Notes under the pieces: generated by a model
Told to the model about the DNA's origin: nothing
The model's input: the letters and a program-made list of their open reading frames with translations, nothing else
Database searches by the model: none
Shown here: positions 9,261 through 18,227 of the stretch, in pieces
Numbering within the stretch: position 1 is the stretch's first letter
Layout of the letters: every line of letters begins with the position of its first letter
NCBI RefSeq assembly: GCF_001707885.1
Contig: NZ_MASS01000001.1
Location: 1 to 64,000, forward strand
Length of the DNA: 64,000 bases
Direction: 5' to 3'
Origin: Desulfosporosinus cupriresistens
GTDB lineage: Bacteria > Bacillota > Desulfitobacteriia > Desulfitobacteriales > Desulfitobacteriaceae
Made by a program: the position numbers and the translations under genes

Positions 9261-9866
9261 TTGAATATATTTAAGAAATTATTTGCTTTTACTCTAATTT
9301 TCATATTTTTAATTGTCGGATGTACCAAGGAGAATCATGTGTCTGAGAATTATGTTAAAGTGACACCAAGTAAACTCTTTAAAGGGGATGCTGAAAAGCT
9401 AGAACCACATTTGGACATGATAACTGGTTGTGTTGAGGTTAAATACCAAGGTGACAAGAAAAATCTATGTCTTAAATATGAAATATGGGAGAGTGGCAAG
9501 CTTAAAGACTCTCAGGATATTGTATCGACAATTATTAGTAACAATGAATTTAATGGAGAAGTTAGCATTTCATTAAAAGATATTATTGGTACTGATCTGC
9601 AAAAATCGGATTCTATGATAATGAAAACCGTAATTAGTAACACTAATGGTTACGTTGGTTCAACAAAATACATAGAGAGATTTAATCAAAACTATGGATA
9701 TGGTCCTGCTGAAATAGCCGGAGAACTCAACGTAACGGATAGTAAAGAGCTAAGTGTGTGGGGATTAACCTCATACAAAGGTTCATATACTACTGGAGGA
9801 AAAGGCGTTGAGGATGAAGTTAAAGCGGCAGACTGGGGACTAATCCTAAAAATGTATTTCAAATAA
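9261..9866 (+). CDS. Putative lipoprotein of unknown function
   Basis: A 201-residue protein with a short basic N-terminus, a hydrophobic stretch and a lipobox ending in LIVGC. It should be exported and lipid-anchored after cleavage before that cysteine. The mature part is hydrophilic with likely beta structure and has no motif I recognise. Start TTG 9261 is chosen over TTG 9246 because GGAGAGG then sits six bases upstream. It lies in a sparsely coding stretch between the terminator at 9.1 kb and hprK, and has lower GC than its neighbours. Confidence 0.65.
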   Translation: MNIFKKLFAFTLIFIFLIVGCTKENHVSENYVKVTPSKLFKGDAEKLEPHLDMITGCVEVKYQGDKKNLCLKYEIWESGKLKDSQDIVSTIISNNEFNGEVSISLKDIIGTDLQKSDSMIMKTVISNTNGYVGSTKYIERFNQNYGYGPAEIAGELNVTDSKELSVWGLTSYKGSYTTGGKGVEDEVKAADWGLILKMYFK

Positions 9867-10288
9867 ATAAGCAGCTTTAAATAGCATAAACAAGAGGGCA
9901 AAAATATCGAGATTATAGATTAATATTTTAAATAAAGAAGTGGACACTGGGAGCACTATGAATTATGATGTTTCTCAGAAGTGGATCAATATCTAGAATA
10001 TCGGCTTTGAGGAATTACCAATGCCTGTGCGGAAACGAGACTCTTTAATATAAGTAGCTTATAGATAAATGGGTTATGATACAAAAATAGCTAGGATCAA
10101 TCTTTTTAACCTGTAATGAAATTGTTCAAGAAGGATATACGGTGGATAAACTAGAAGTAATGAGGGATACGAAACAAATCAAACCAGAGTTGGATTATAA
10201 AATTTAATTTTGACGGGCCATTGGTTTGAATCCTTAGGGGACTTACGCCCCGTTTACCATTACTCATATAAGAAAGAAGGGGTGTAAT
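9867..10288. other. Gene-poor stretch before hprK
   Basis: About 420 bases without a convincing gene. Short + strand frames near 10140-10205 (VDKLEVMRD...) look like a remnant. GAAGGGGTG at its right end is the hprK ribosome-binding site. Confidence 0.4.
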
Positions 10289-11185
10289 TTGCTTACAGTA
10301 AACCAGTTGGTTGAGGAATTTGATTTTGAGGTTCTAGCTGGGCATATGGGGTTAGACCGGGAAATCACTGAGTATAGCTTAAAACGTCCTAGTGCCGAAT
10401 TGGCTGGTTTTTTAAAGCACTTAACTCCCAAGCGGATTCAAGTGTACGGCCGGACAGAATTAGGCCTAATTCAGCAATTTGAAGATTCTATGCGTCGGGT
10501 AAAAATTGCTCAAGTAATGGTTCCAGAAGTACCTTGTGTGATTATTACCCGAGGTCTAACGCTTCCCCTGGAGTTTATTGAATTAGCTAGTGAACGCAAG
10601 ATTCCTCTCTTGACGACCCATCGTACTGCAACTCAACTCTTTTATTTGTTGATTCGTTACCTTATAAATCAGTTAGCTCCTGTCACGGTTGTACACGGTG
10701 TTTTAGTCGATGTATATGGAGTAGGGGTTTTGATCACCGGTGAAAGCGGAATTGGTAAAAGCGAGGTAGCTCTAGAACTCATTAAAAACGGGCATTTGCT
10801 GGTTGCCGATGATGTCGTAAAAGTTCGTCGGGTTGATGAAGAGCGATTGTTGGGCAACGCTCCGGCAAAAATTCGGCATTTGCTTGAGTTACGCGGCTTA
10901 GGAGTTCTGGATGTGACAACGTTGTTTGGAGCTAGTTCAGTGAGAAGTGAAAAAGTAATTCAGTTTATAGTTCATTTAGAGGGATGGCAGCAAGAAAAAA
11001 TTTATGATCGTTTAGGGATTGATCCGCCTAAAACACGAGAAATACTTGGGATTTCTATTCCAGAGATCACGGTTCCAGTGCGCCCAGGGCGGAATCTTGC
11101 AACGATTATTGAAGTTGCAGTTATGCAAAGTAGGAATATGTCTGCTAAGAGCAAGACGCGTACCAACTTTAATAGGGACAAGTAA
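10289..11185 (+). CDS. hprK: HPr kinase/phosphorylase
   Basis: Bifunctional enzyme that phosphorylates and dephosphorylates Ser46 of HPr and drives carbon catabolite control in Firmicutes; 298 residues, a usual length. An N-terminal domain with VYGRTELG is followed by the P-loop GESGIGKSE (near residue 151), then VADDVV, and the HprK signature LELRGLGVLDV. The conserved C-terminal PVRPGRN block is present. TTG 10289 is preceded by GAAGGGGTG. It stands alone here; the usual lgt partner is not downstream. Confidence 0.95.
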   Translation: MLTVNQLVEEFDFEVLAGHMGLDREITEYSLKRPSAELAGFLKHLTPKRIQVYGRTELGLIQQFEDSMRRVKIAQVMVPEVPCVIITRGLTLPLEFIELASERKIPLLTTHRTATQLFYLLIRYLINQLAPVTVVHGVLVDVYGVGVLITGESGIGKSEVALELIKNGHLLVADDVVKVRRVDEERLLGNAPAKIRHLLELRGLGVLDVTTLFGASSVRSEKVIQFIVHLEGWQQEKIYDRLGIDPPKTREILGISIPEITVPVRPGRNLATIIEVAVMQSRNMSAKSKTRTNFNRDK

Positions 11186-11192
11186 AGAATCA

Positions 11193-11390
11193 ATGAAGGA
11201 AAATCAGATAGTTGAGAACAGAGAAGAATCGTGTTCGATCGTCAGTAAGATTGTAAAGATCAAGATTTTTCGTAATCGTGTAGAGGGTGGCTCTAAGTAT
11301 GAAGGGGAAATCGTCGGCTTTGAGTGCAGTTCCTCAAGCAAAACTTGTTTATCTAGATGTCATTATCGGATGCTGATGGATGATTTTTAA
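11193..11390 (+). CDS. Small hypothetical protein
   Basis: A 65-residue frame starting 7 bases after hprK. The C-terminal part contains three cysteines (FECSSSSKTCLSRCHY) after a basic, beta-like segment. I recognise no family. The ribosome-binding site is weak. It could be translated with hprK or be a remnant; the next gene's start lies 46 bases downstream. Confidence 0.35.
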   Translation: MKENQIVENREESCSIVSKIVKIKIFRNRVEGGSKYEGEIVGFECSSSSKTCLSRCHYRMLMDDF

Positions 11391-11436
11391 AGTTTTTGCT
11401 TCTTTGTATCCTGATCAAGGACTTATGGGGGGCATT

Positions 11437-12078
11437 ATGAAAGTTACTGATTTAACGCATGTTATTGAATCGGACATGCCAGTTTTCCCAGGAACAGAAC
11501 AGCCAATTTTTGAAAAAGCGAATACCTTGGAAAAGGATGGTTTTCGAGAGTCGAAAATCACAATGTACTCACATACAGGTACACATATTGATGCGCCGGG
11601 GCATATGTTGAGTAATGGGCGTTATTTAGATAATTTCGAAATTGAGCAGTTTATTGGACAAGCTACAATTTTGGATTTTTCAAATGAGAAAATAGAATTA
11701 ATAGATATGGACAGTTTGAAGCCGTATGAGGAAAAAATTAAAAATGTTGAGTTTCTTATAATAAAAACAGGATGGAGCAAATACTGGGGAGGTGAAAAGT
11801 ATTATAAAGATTTTCCCTCTTTGAGTGAAGAATCAGCCAAGTGGCTGGCAGAATATAATTTGAAAGGCATTGGTATTGACGCAATTTCAATTGACGATAT
11901 AAAATCAACTACATTTGCAATTCATAAAATATTGATGCCCAAGGACATGATAATTATTGAGAATTTAGCAAATTTAGAATCCATTAGCCAGGAGTATTTT
12001 ATTTTATGTATAATGCCTCTGAAGAATAAAAATGCTGATGGTTCACCAGTGCGTGCCATTGCCATAGAAAATATATAG
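11437..12078 (+). CDS. Cyclase family protein (kynurenine formamidase-like)
   Basis: A 213-residue metal-dependent hydrolase of the cyclase/KynB superfamily. The signature HTGTHIDAPGH (near residues 50-60) provides the metal ligands, and the family block IGIDAISIDD is seen near 147. Members hydrolyse amides such as N-formylkynurenine or polyketide-type substrates; the substrate here cannot be told. No tryptophan-catabolism genes are nearby. ATG 11437 has GGGGGGC upstream; the longer frame from 11380 overlaps the previous small gene and is rejected. Confidence 0.8.
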   Translation: MKVTDLTHVIESDMPVFPGTEQPIFEKANTLEKDGFRESKITMYSHTGTHIDAPGHMLSNGRYLDNFEIEQFIGQATILDFSNEKIELIDMDSLKPYEEKIKNVEFLIIKTGWSKYWGGEKYYKDFPSLSEESAKWLAEYNLKGIGIDAISIDDIKSTTFAIHKILMPKDMIIIENLANLESISQEYFILCIMPLKNKNADGSPVRAIAIENI

Positions 12079-12211
12079 TCCTCCATCATAACCATAGTCA
12101 CATTAAATGATGCCGTGGTAAAGTCTATTTTCACTGGAACAATTGGATGTTTATCATGATTCATGATTGTGGTTGGGATATAGTCACAAACAGTGGGAGT
12201 TTTTATATTTT

Positions 12212-12680
12212 TTAAATGGGATTCCTTATAAAAGAGCTTGTTTTAACGAATACCCAAGTAATAGTTGACCACCAGAACAAAAAAGTGAAATAAGCAAAGA
12301 AGGGATAATACCAGGGTTTAAAATCAAATAGGCCCACATTATGAACTAAATAACCATATCCAACACTAAAAGCCCCAAATCCTAAAACATAAGCGTATTG
12401 AAATAACTTTCTTAATGGTAAAAAACGAAGAAAGATCATAACGGTTAAGATCCAACTGGGAGGGGAAAGTAAATTTTCTCCTAAAACATTAAAAATGCCA
12501 GCATTTTTGAACCAGATAATATGTAGTACATTCTGAAATAAACCAACTACTACTACATCACCAAATCCTCCAAAAAGTATGCCATAAATAAAGTATTTTT
12601 TTAAATCTTTGGGGGGTAGTTAGTAATACAACGATAAAAGCTATTAGGATATACGATGGATAAAATAATGTAGACAGCAT
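12212..12680 (-). pseudogene. CBO0543-like integral membrane protein, frameshifted
   Basis: Reading from ATG 12680 (with GAGG upstream), the frame gives a hydrophobic protein. It shifts in a short region (about 12599-12616) that holds a run of seven A and a run of six C on the coding strand. After one base of shift it continues without a stop to 12212, giving about 156 residues with at least four membrane segments and a tryptophan/tyrosine-rich end (KPWYYPFFAYFTFLFWW). The look fits the CBO0543 family of Clostridia membrane proteins, function unknown. It may be a true frameshift, a sequencing error in a homopolymer, or a phase-variable gene. Confidence 0.5.
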
Positions 12681-13621
12681 AAAAACACGACCTCACTTTT
12701 TTTGACGTAGTTCGTTCAATGAAGATAGTTTGTTACTAGTAACTTTTATATATACATAATATAAAATTACTAAACCTAACTACGCTAAAGACCCCTCATA
12801 CATACATACAAATAAAAGAGGTCCAGATATTGGGGGGGGGCAATTGCTCGTTATCCTGCAGAATATAATTTCTTAATTGGGTCCGATAATAGATATTATG
12901 TAAAGTAGAGTGTATTTTACCGTAGGGGGGTAATACTAATAACAGCCCGAAAATCACTGATACGGATTTATAACGCAATTCATCCGTATCAGTGATTTTC
13001 GGCTATCTGTGATTTTCTAAATTTGTTACTCATATTGGGCATTTAGATAAACTCAAATGATAACTGACTAAAGTAAATTAAACATCGGGTTTGGGACTAT
13101 CATTATAATACATTTGACCTTTTCTCAGAGTCCTAGATATATCGACTAAAAAACAAGCCTCTAGGAACCTCTGTAAGGCTTTAGAAATAGATACCTAGAG
13201 ATAAATCCGGTCCGAGAAACTGTATCTACTGGAGCTAATATAAAGCGTTGAATATGTACATATAATACGATAATACGTTCACCTTTATTTATAGGATTAA
13301 ATTGTGATGCGTGACTAAATGAATTGTATTATCGATGGTATATTAGAGCCATGAATTAATTTATTATAATACTCCTAACCACTTGCACTATCAACTATGC
13401 GTTAAATGTCTATTTAGTGAAGAGTTGTTGTGAATACTTTTCTTTCTATCTTTCGGTTATTACTATCAATCTTCAGCTGGTGTGGATTTCCCATAATTAC
13501 TTTTCAATATTTATCTGCCCTATAATACTATACCTCTTAATATTCATTGCTCAGTTATCTATCACTGTCCCCCATTTTTATAATTAACTATTCACTATCT
13601 GTTCTAACCTTTACTATCGGT
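12681..13621. other. Gene-free AT-rich stretch
   Basis: About 940 bases with no credible gene on either strand. The only marked structure is the 21-bp inverted repeat at 12947-13002. It forms the left boundary of the accessory island. Confidence 0.5.
12947..13002. repeat. Perfect 21-bp inverted repeat with 14-base loop
   Basis: Arms 12947-12967 and 12982-13002 (CCGAAAATCACTGATACGGA and one more base, then its complement) pair perfectly. There is no T run, so it is not a standard terminator. It could be a REP-type or regulatory hairpin. Confidence 0.8.
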
Positions 13622-14050
13622 TCAACGTATTTCCATAAATTCGAATATTTGCCCATCTATACTGATTATTTCATCAATGGGAATCGCTGTGCCATCGGTC
13701 ATAACGACAACCCGTTCATATTCGTCTATCTTTTTAGCCGTACTGATAGCAGTAACATAGGCGCCACCATTCTTCTTCGCATCCGGCTGAAAGTAGGTAA
13801 TTGCGATTTCGGGATACTCTTTAATCCGATCTGCTATGATTTGCAGCCTATCACTCAAAGCGTCTTTCATATATTCGTCCAATTTTAGTCTCTCGTCAGT
13901 CAGTCTTGCGGTTTCTTTGATGGCGGCATCATAGCCGGTCAGTGCGGCGAAAGGGGAAAACTGAGCTGCCCGGTCAATAGCAGTCATATGAGGGCGTGTC
14001 GTAGAGACATGGTGAGGTAGATTAATGATGTCGTCATATGTCCTCGTCAT
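13622..14050 (-). CDS. YolD-like protein
   Basis: A 142-residue YolD-like family protein. It has the family PHHVSTTRPHM segment followed by RAAQFSPFAALTGYDAAIKETARLT near the N-terminus. YolD-like proteins are commonly encoded next to Y-family polymerases in Firmicutes and plasmids, and are thought to take part in the same UV/SOS response. The start overlaps the stop of the polymerase gene by four bases (ATGA), so the two are translationally coupled. Confidence 0.85.
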   Translation of the reverse strand: MTRTYDDIINLPHHVSTTRPHMTAIDRAAQFSPFAALTGYDAAIKETARLTDERLKLDEYMKDALSDRLQIIADRIKEYPEIAITYFQPDAKKNGGAYVTAISTAKKIDEYERVVVMTDGTAIPIDEIISIDGQIFEFMEIR

Positions 14051-15570
14051 GCCTTGTGCCCTCCAATCTGCCTGTTCCGGTCTACAGTGGTAGCGCCTTC
14101 CTCCAGATTCAAACCCTTTAGAATGGCGTTCTTGCCGTATTTCTTTTTTATTTCAAGCAATGCTTGCTGCATCTTTTTTTCTCGTGCAAGCTCAGCTTCT
14201 TCATCTTCTTTTTTTGCCTGAGCAGCCGCGTAATCCGTAAAGAGATCAAGTTGTTCAAAGTTGCCCGTCTTTTGAACAGTTGCCTCACCAACGACATGAT
14301 TCGCTGTGATGTTGACTCTTCTAATCAGAAGATTTTTGTCAACGATGCGTTCAAACAGATCTGTGACGGCATCCATGATTAGCCTTGTAGAGGAGGTCTG
14401 TCTGCCAAGATTTACTGAACCATGTGCGGATTTCGGAACGGCGCGTACGTAGTGGTCAATGGTGATTGCCCCGTGATATGATTTTTTTATCTCTGGATTT
14501 GTTAGATTATCGATATCATATCCGACCGTCAAAACAAGCTGGTCACTCACAAGCCTTTTATCTACCAGATCAAGTACCAGCAGATCAGTCATTTCCCGTA
14601 CGATCAGCTTCGCTTTGTCAAAAGTATAGGCATAGTGCAGTACCTGCCCCGATCCAATACTGTTTGTACTTGGCTTATACGCTTTAATATCGGCAATTGT
14701 GCATGGCTCCCACCCCCACGCATGGTCGATCAGAAGCTCAGCGTTGATGCCGAACAGCTTATACAGTAAATCCTCGTTGTAGTAATCGGTAGGTTTACCG
14801 AGAGAGCATCTTGCAATATCCCCCATTGTAAAGAGGCCTTTTTCCTCCAACTTGTTGGCATATCCTTTTCCAACGCGCCAAAAGTCTGTTAGAGGCCGAT
14901 GCGACCACAGGGAGCGACGGTAGCTCATTTCGTCCAGCTCGGCAATCCGCATACCGTTGTTATCAGCAGGTATGTGCTTTGCCTGAATATCCATAGCGAT
15001 CTTGCTAAGATACAGGTTTGTGCCAATTCCCGCCGTTGCTGTAATGCCAGTTGTTTTGAGTACATCTAGAATCATTTTCGCGGCAAGCTCACGGGCTGAA
15101 AGATTGTAGGTGTTCAGATAATCGGTGGCGTCAAGGAATACCTCATCAATGGAGTAGACATGTATATCTTCGGGCGCAATGTACTTCAAATAAATATTGT
15201 AAATCTGCGTGCTGTACTCTATATAATACGCCATCCTCGGTGGAGCAACAATGTAGTCCAACGAGAGACCCGGTGAGGATTTCAATTCAGTATCGTTGCA
15301 GGAAACGCCGGAAAAGGCTCGTCCTGGTACTTTGCACAGCCGTGCTGCATTTGCTTCCTTGACCTTCTGTACGACTTCAAACAGCCTCGCCCTACCGGGA
15401 ATGCCGTATCCTTTGAGGGAGGGAGAGACGGCGAGGCAGATGGTTTTTTTTGTGCGGCTTGCGTCAGCGACAACAAGGTTGGTGGTCAGTGGATCAAGCC
15501 CTCGTTCCACACATTCGACCGAAGCGTAGAAGGATTTCAAATCAATTGCGATATAGGTTCTGTTCTTCAT
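14047..15570 (-). CDS. Y-family DNA polymerase (UmuC/UvrX-like)
   Basis: Translesion DNA polymerase of 507 residues, longer than DinB (about 400) and in the range of the mobile-element UvrX/UmuC-like group. The catalytic segments are IAIDLKSFYASVEC at the N-terminus, and YSIDEVFLD near residue 138. A helix-hairpin-helix region (FWRVGKGYANKLEEKG) and a little-finger domain follow. A charged C-terminal tail ends with a pattern like QLDLFTD, a plausible sliding-clamp-binding motif. It is first in a two-gene unit with the yolD-like gene, and a group II intron lies 102 bases upstream on the same strand. No LexA box was recognised upstream, so SOS control is not shown. Confidence 0.9.
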   Translation of the reverse strand: MKNRTYIAIDLKSFYASVECVERGLDPLTTNLVVADASRTKKTICLAVSPSLKGYGIPGRARLFEVVQKVKEANAARLCKVPGRAFSGVSCNDTELKSSPGLSLDYIVAPPRMAYYIEYSTQIYNIYLKYIAPEDIHVYSIDEVFLDATDYLNTYNLSARELAAKMILDVLKTTGITATAGIGTNLYLSKIAMDIQAKHIPADNNGMRIAELDEMSYRRSLWSHRPLTDFWRVGKGYANKLEEKGLFTMGDIARCSLGKPTDYYNEDLLYKLFGINAELLIDHAWGWEPCTIADIKAYKPSTNSIGSGQVLHYAYTFDKAKLIVREMTDLLVLDLVDKRLVSDQLVLTVGYDIDNLTNPEIKKSYHGAITIDHYVRAVPKSAHGSVNLGRQTSSTRLIMDAVTDLFERIVDKNLLIRRVNITANHVVGEATVQKTGNFEQLDLFTDYAAAQAKKEDEEAELAREKKMQQALLEIKKKYGKNAILKGLNLEEGATTVDRNRQIGGHKA

Positions 15571-15672
15571 GCTTATTCTCCGGTTGCCTACTTAAATACA
15601 AATTATCTGCTCGACAAATTTCTGTTTATCTGTGCGTTATATAATTATAAGAAATTCACTTTAATCGTTCAT

Positions 15673-18125
15673 ATGTCGGCTAAGTCGGAGGGATTGCTCC
15701 CTCTTTCTCGCCTAAGAACTGTACGTGTCCCTTTCAAGACATACAGCTCAAGCTCTCATTTATCCGTCTGTCTTTATGATATTTCCGCCAATCTCAGTTG
15801 TCTTATGGTTTTACAGCCTTCATGTTTTTGTTGTTCATTTTGAGGCTCACCTTTTAACGGGAACATTTTTCCATATCGTCTATTACAATATCCATGTACC
15901 AATTGTAAATTATTATATTTCCTTGTCCCGCCGTGTATCACCGGTACTTTTTCTTTTACTACCAGTTTCCCACTGAAATTCGTAATACTCATTCTGCATA
16001 TAGGACATTTGTAATTCTGTATTTGGGCCAGTTTCTGTTTGCTTTTAATACAGTTTCTGTCAAACTCCTTTTCGTCCCTATTCTCGAAGTATTCGTTAAG
16101 GCAAGCGTCATATGGCGTTGCTCTGAATTTAATAAGTGTATGCCTGACTATCGGTATCCACGACATTTTTGTGAGTTGCTTGTGCTCTTTCGGGTCGGTC
16201 AGTATCCATCGGTTTTTGCTTTGTCCCGTTATATCCGGTTTGTAGTATCTATCTATTATCCAAGTTTTGCTTTTCTTTGGATGTAGATATTTTAAAAATA
16301 TAAACGTACATCCCCAGACATGGTGGTCCATATATGAATACGTCTGTTTTGCGACCGAAGGCGACCAATAGTTCCCTATGCCTCTAATAATGGGATTGAG
16401 TTTGTCTATTATTGCACTAACGTTATTGCCTTTCAGTTTCTGTATTTCCTTTGAGATGGTTTCCTTGCTTTTCTTGATAGATTCCTTAGATGGCTTTATC
16501 AGCAGTTTTTCGCCCTGATACGTTTGGTATAATCTAACATTAAATCCCAGAAAGGTAAAGCCTTCCTCTATTGGTACTACTCTTGTTTTTTCTTTTGATA
16601 ATTCCAGGCCCCTTTTATCCAAATATGGTTCCAATAGTCCATAGACATCTTCTGCATCCTTTTGTGTATTACACATTATTACAAAATCATCTGCATAAAA
16701 CGCCAGTGTATATTTGGTCTTATTTGCATAACTTGCAATTCTGCCATTGCTCTTCACGGGTTTGTATTTAATTCCAAGTAAATCCTCCATACCCATTAGC
16801 GCAATGTTTGCAAGTAGCGGTGATATGATATTCCCTTGCCCGGAACCGGATTCTGTTTCGTCAAATATACCGTTGTCAACATATCCTGCTTTCAGCCATT
16901 TGCATATCAAGTCAGCATAGGGAAATTCTTTTATCTGCTCCTTAATGTAATCGTGATTCAAATTGTCAAAGCAGCCTTTAAAATCTCCTTCAAAGATCCA
17001 CCTTTTATTGCCTCTGCAACAGGACAGAAAGATCCTCGAAATAGCGTCGTGACACCCTCTTTTGGGTCTGAAACCGTATGATATTGGTTCAAACCTTGCC
17101 TCCCACTGTGGCTCCAATGCTCCTTTACAGATATTTTGGTATATTCTGTCTCGCAATGTAGGTATACTTAGTGGTCTTAATTTTCCGTTTTTCTTTTTGA
17201 TGTAGGTTCTACGTGACGGTTTGGGCTTATGTTTTTCTATATCCAATTTGGATAGGTCATAAAACAATTTTATTCTATCTTTATTGGATAAAGCTGTTTC
17301 TCCGTCAACACCTGCCGTCTTTTTGCCCTTGTTTGTTTGAGTAACTCTTTTTATGGATACCAGTAGCATTGCCTTGCTTCTTACTAAGAGTCTTTGCGGA
17401 TTTCTTACTTTGCGTTTATCACTAAGACATTCGGCACGGTATATCCGCTGTTGCAATTTTTCTACATACTCGTCAACATGGAACCAGTCGATTTGTTTCC
17501 ATTGGGTATCGGGAGGTAATGTGGACTTCCTATAACTTGAAGTTTTTCGCATCTGTTACCTCACTTTTGAAATCTTGCTTTTCGTTTTATTCCGTGTTGA
17601 TTACCAGTTGGAAGTCAGCACCCTTTCAGGCATGTAATTTTACATTATTCGCCCAGTTATTTCTTATTCCTGTTGGTTTGCACCATAGCGACTTTTGCTT
17701 TTTCCAACGCTCCCTTATCCTCTGGAGATTGTATCTTCCTTGCGGTTGACCTACCGAAAAATCGGACTTCATAGGACTTATCAAGTTCAGCTTCTATTAG
17801 ATACGAATGGGTTAGGTTTATTCAATACACCGGCAGATATGTAGGTAGTAACATACGCATATCGGAAGCTGCGTTTTCAAATCTGCAATACAATGGCTAA
17901 CATATCCCAACCAATGCTGCTAATGACGATGCTTAATCGTAAACCATACCATTCTTTCCCTCGCCCCTAGTTGCCATGGATACTAGGCAACCAGTTGGAC
18001 TTTTCCTCATGCAACCCACCCCGGAGTTACCCCCGACGCAGTTTTGGACGGGAATGTCCCTACTACTGGGACATCAGACTGTAGTCTGCACTAATCTTTC
18101 AAGAAGAAGCCGCTTCTTGTCGCAC
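15673..18125 (-). mobile_element. Group II intron (ribozyme plus maturase)
   Basis: On the minus strand the element begins at 18125 with GTGCGACAAGAAG, a canonical group II 5' end. It encodes a reverse transcriptase/maturase and ends with domains V and VI. Domain V lies at 15716-15749 (GAGCTGTATG...GAAA...CACGTACAGTTC). A domain VI hairpin with GGGAG/CTCCC arms follows, and the 3' end is placed near 15673 at GACAT. The total is about 2.45 kb and looks complete. It lies between the OLD-type gene (stop at 18228) and the Y-family polymerase, in the same orientation as both. Confidence 0.85.
15774..17552 (-). CDS. ltrA: Group II intron reverse transcriptase/maturase with HNH domain
   Basis: Intron-encoded protein of 592 residues. 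The reverse-transcriptase core shows KNGKLRPLSIPTLRDR, SYGFRPKRGCHDAI, GDFKGCFDN and the catalytic AFYADDFVIMC. A maturase (X) domain follows, and a C-terminal HNH-type nuclease module has CPICRM and HGYCNRRYGK (zinc cysteines and histidines). The protein helps intron splicing and carries out target-primed insertion. ATG 17552 is preceded by GAGGTAACAG. All the domains look intact, so the intron may be active. Confidence 0.92.
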   Translation of the reverse strand: MRKTSSYRKSTLPPDTQWKQIDWFHVDEYVEKLQQRIYRAECLSDKRKVRNPQRLLVRSKAMLLVSIKRVTQTNKGKKTAGVDGETALSNKDRIKLFYDLSKLDIEKHKPKPSRRTYIKKKNGKLRPLSIPTLRDRIYQNICKGALEPQWEARFEPISYGFRPKRGCHDAISRIFLSCCRGNKRWIFEGDFKGCFDNLNHDYIKEQIKEFPYADLICKWLKAGYVDNGIFDETESGSGQGNIISPLLANIALMGMEDLLGIKYKPVKSNGRIASYANKTKYTLAFYADDFVIMCNTQKDAEDVYGLLEPYLDKRGLELSKEKTRVVPIEEGFTFLGFNVRLYQTYQGEKLLIKPSKESIKKSKETISKEIQKLKGNNVSAIIDKLNPIIRGIGNYWSPSVAKQTYSYMDHHVWGCTFIFLKYLHPKKSKTWIIDRYYKPDITGQSKNRWILTDPKEHKQLTKMSWIPIVRHTLIKFRATPYDACLNEYFENRDEKEFDRNCIKSKQKLAQIQNYKCPICRMSITNFSGKLVVKEKVPVIHGGTRKYNNLQLVHGYCNRRYGKMFPLKGEPQNEQQKHEGCKTIRQLRLAEIS

Positions 18126-18227
18126 ACCCATTATTAGCCTAACGGGCATATGGACAATGTGAGTTCTTGACTAAGAAACTTTACTATGTAAAAGATATCT
18201 TCAATGTAAACTAATATGAGGCAAAAG

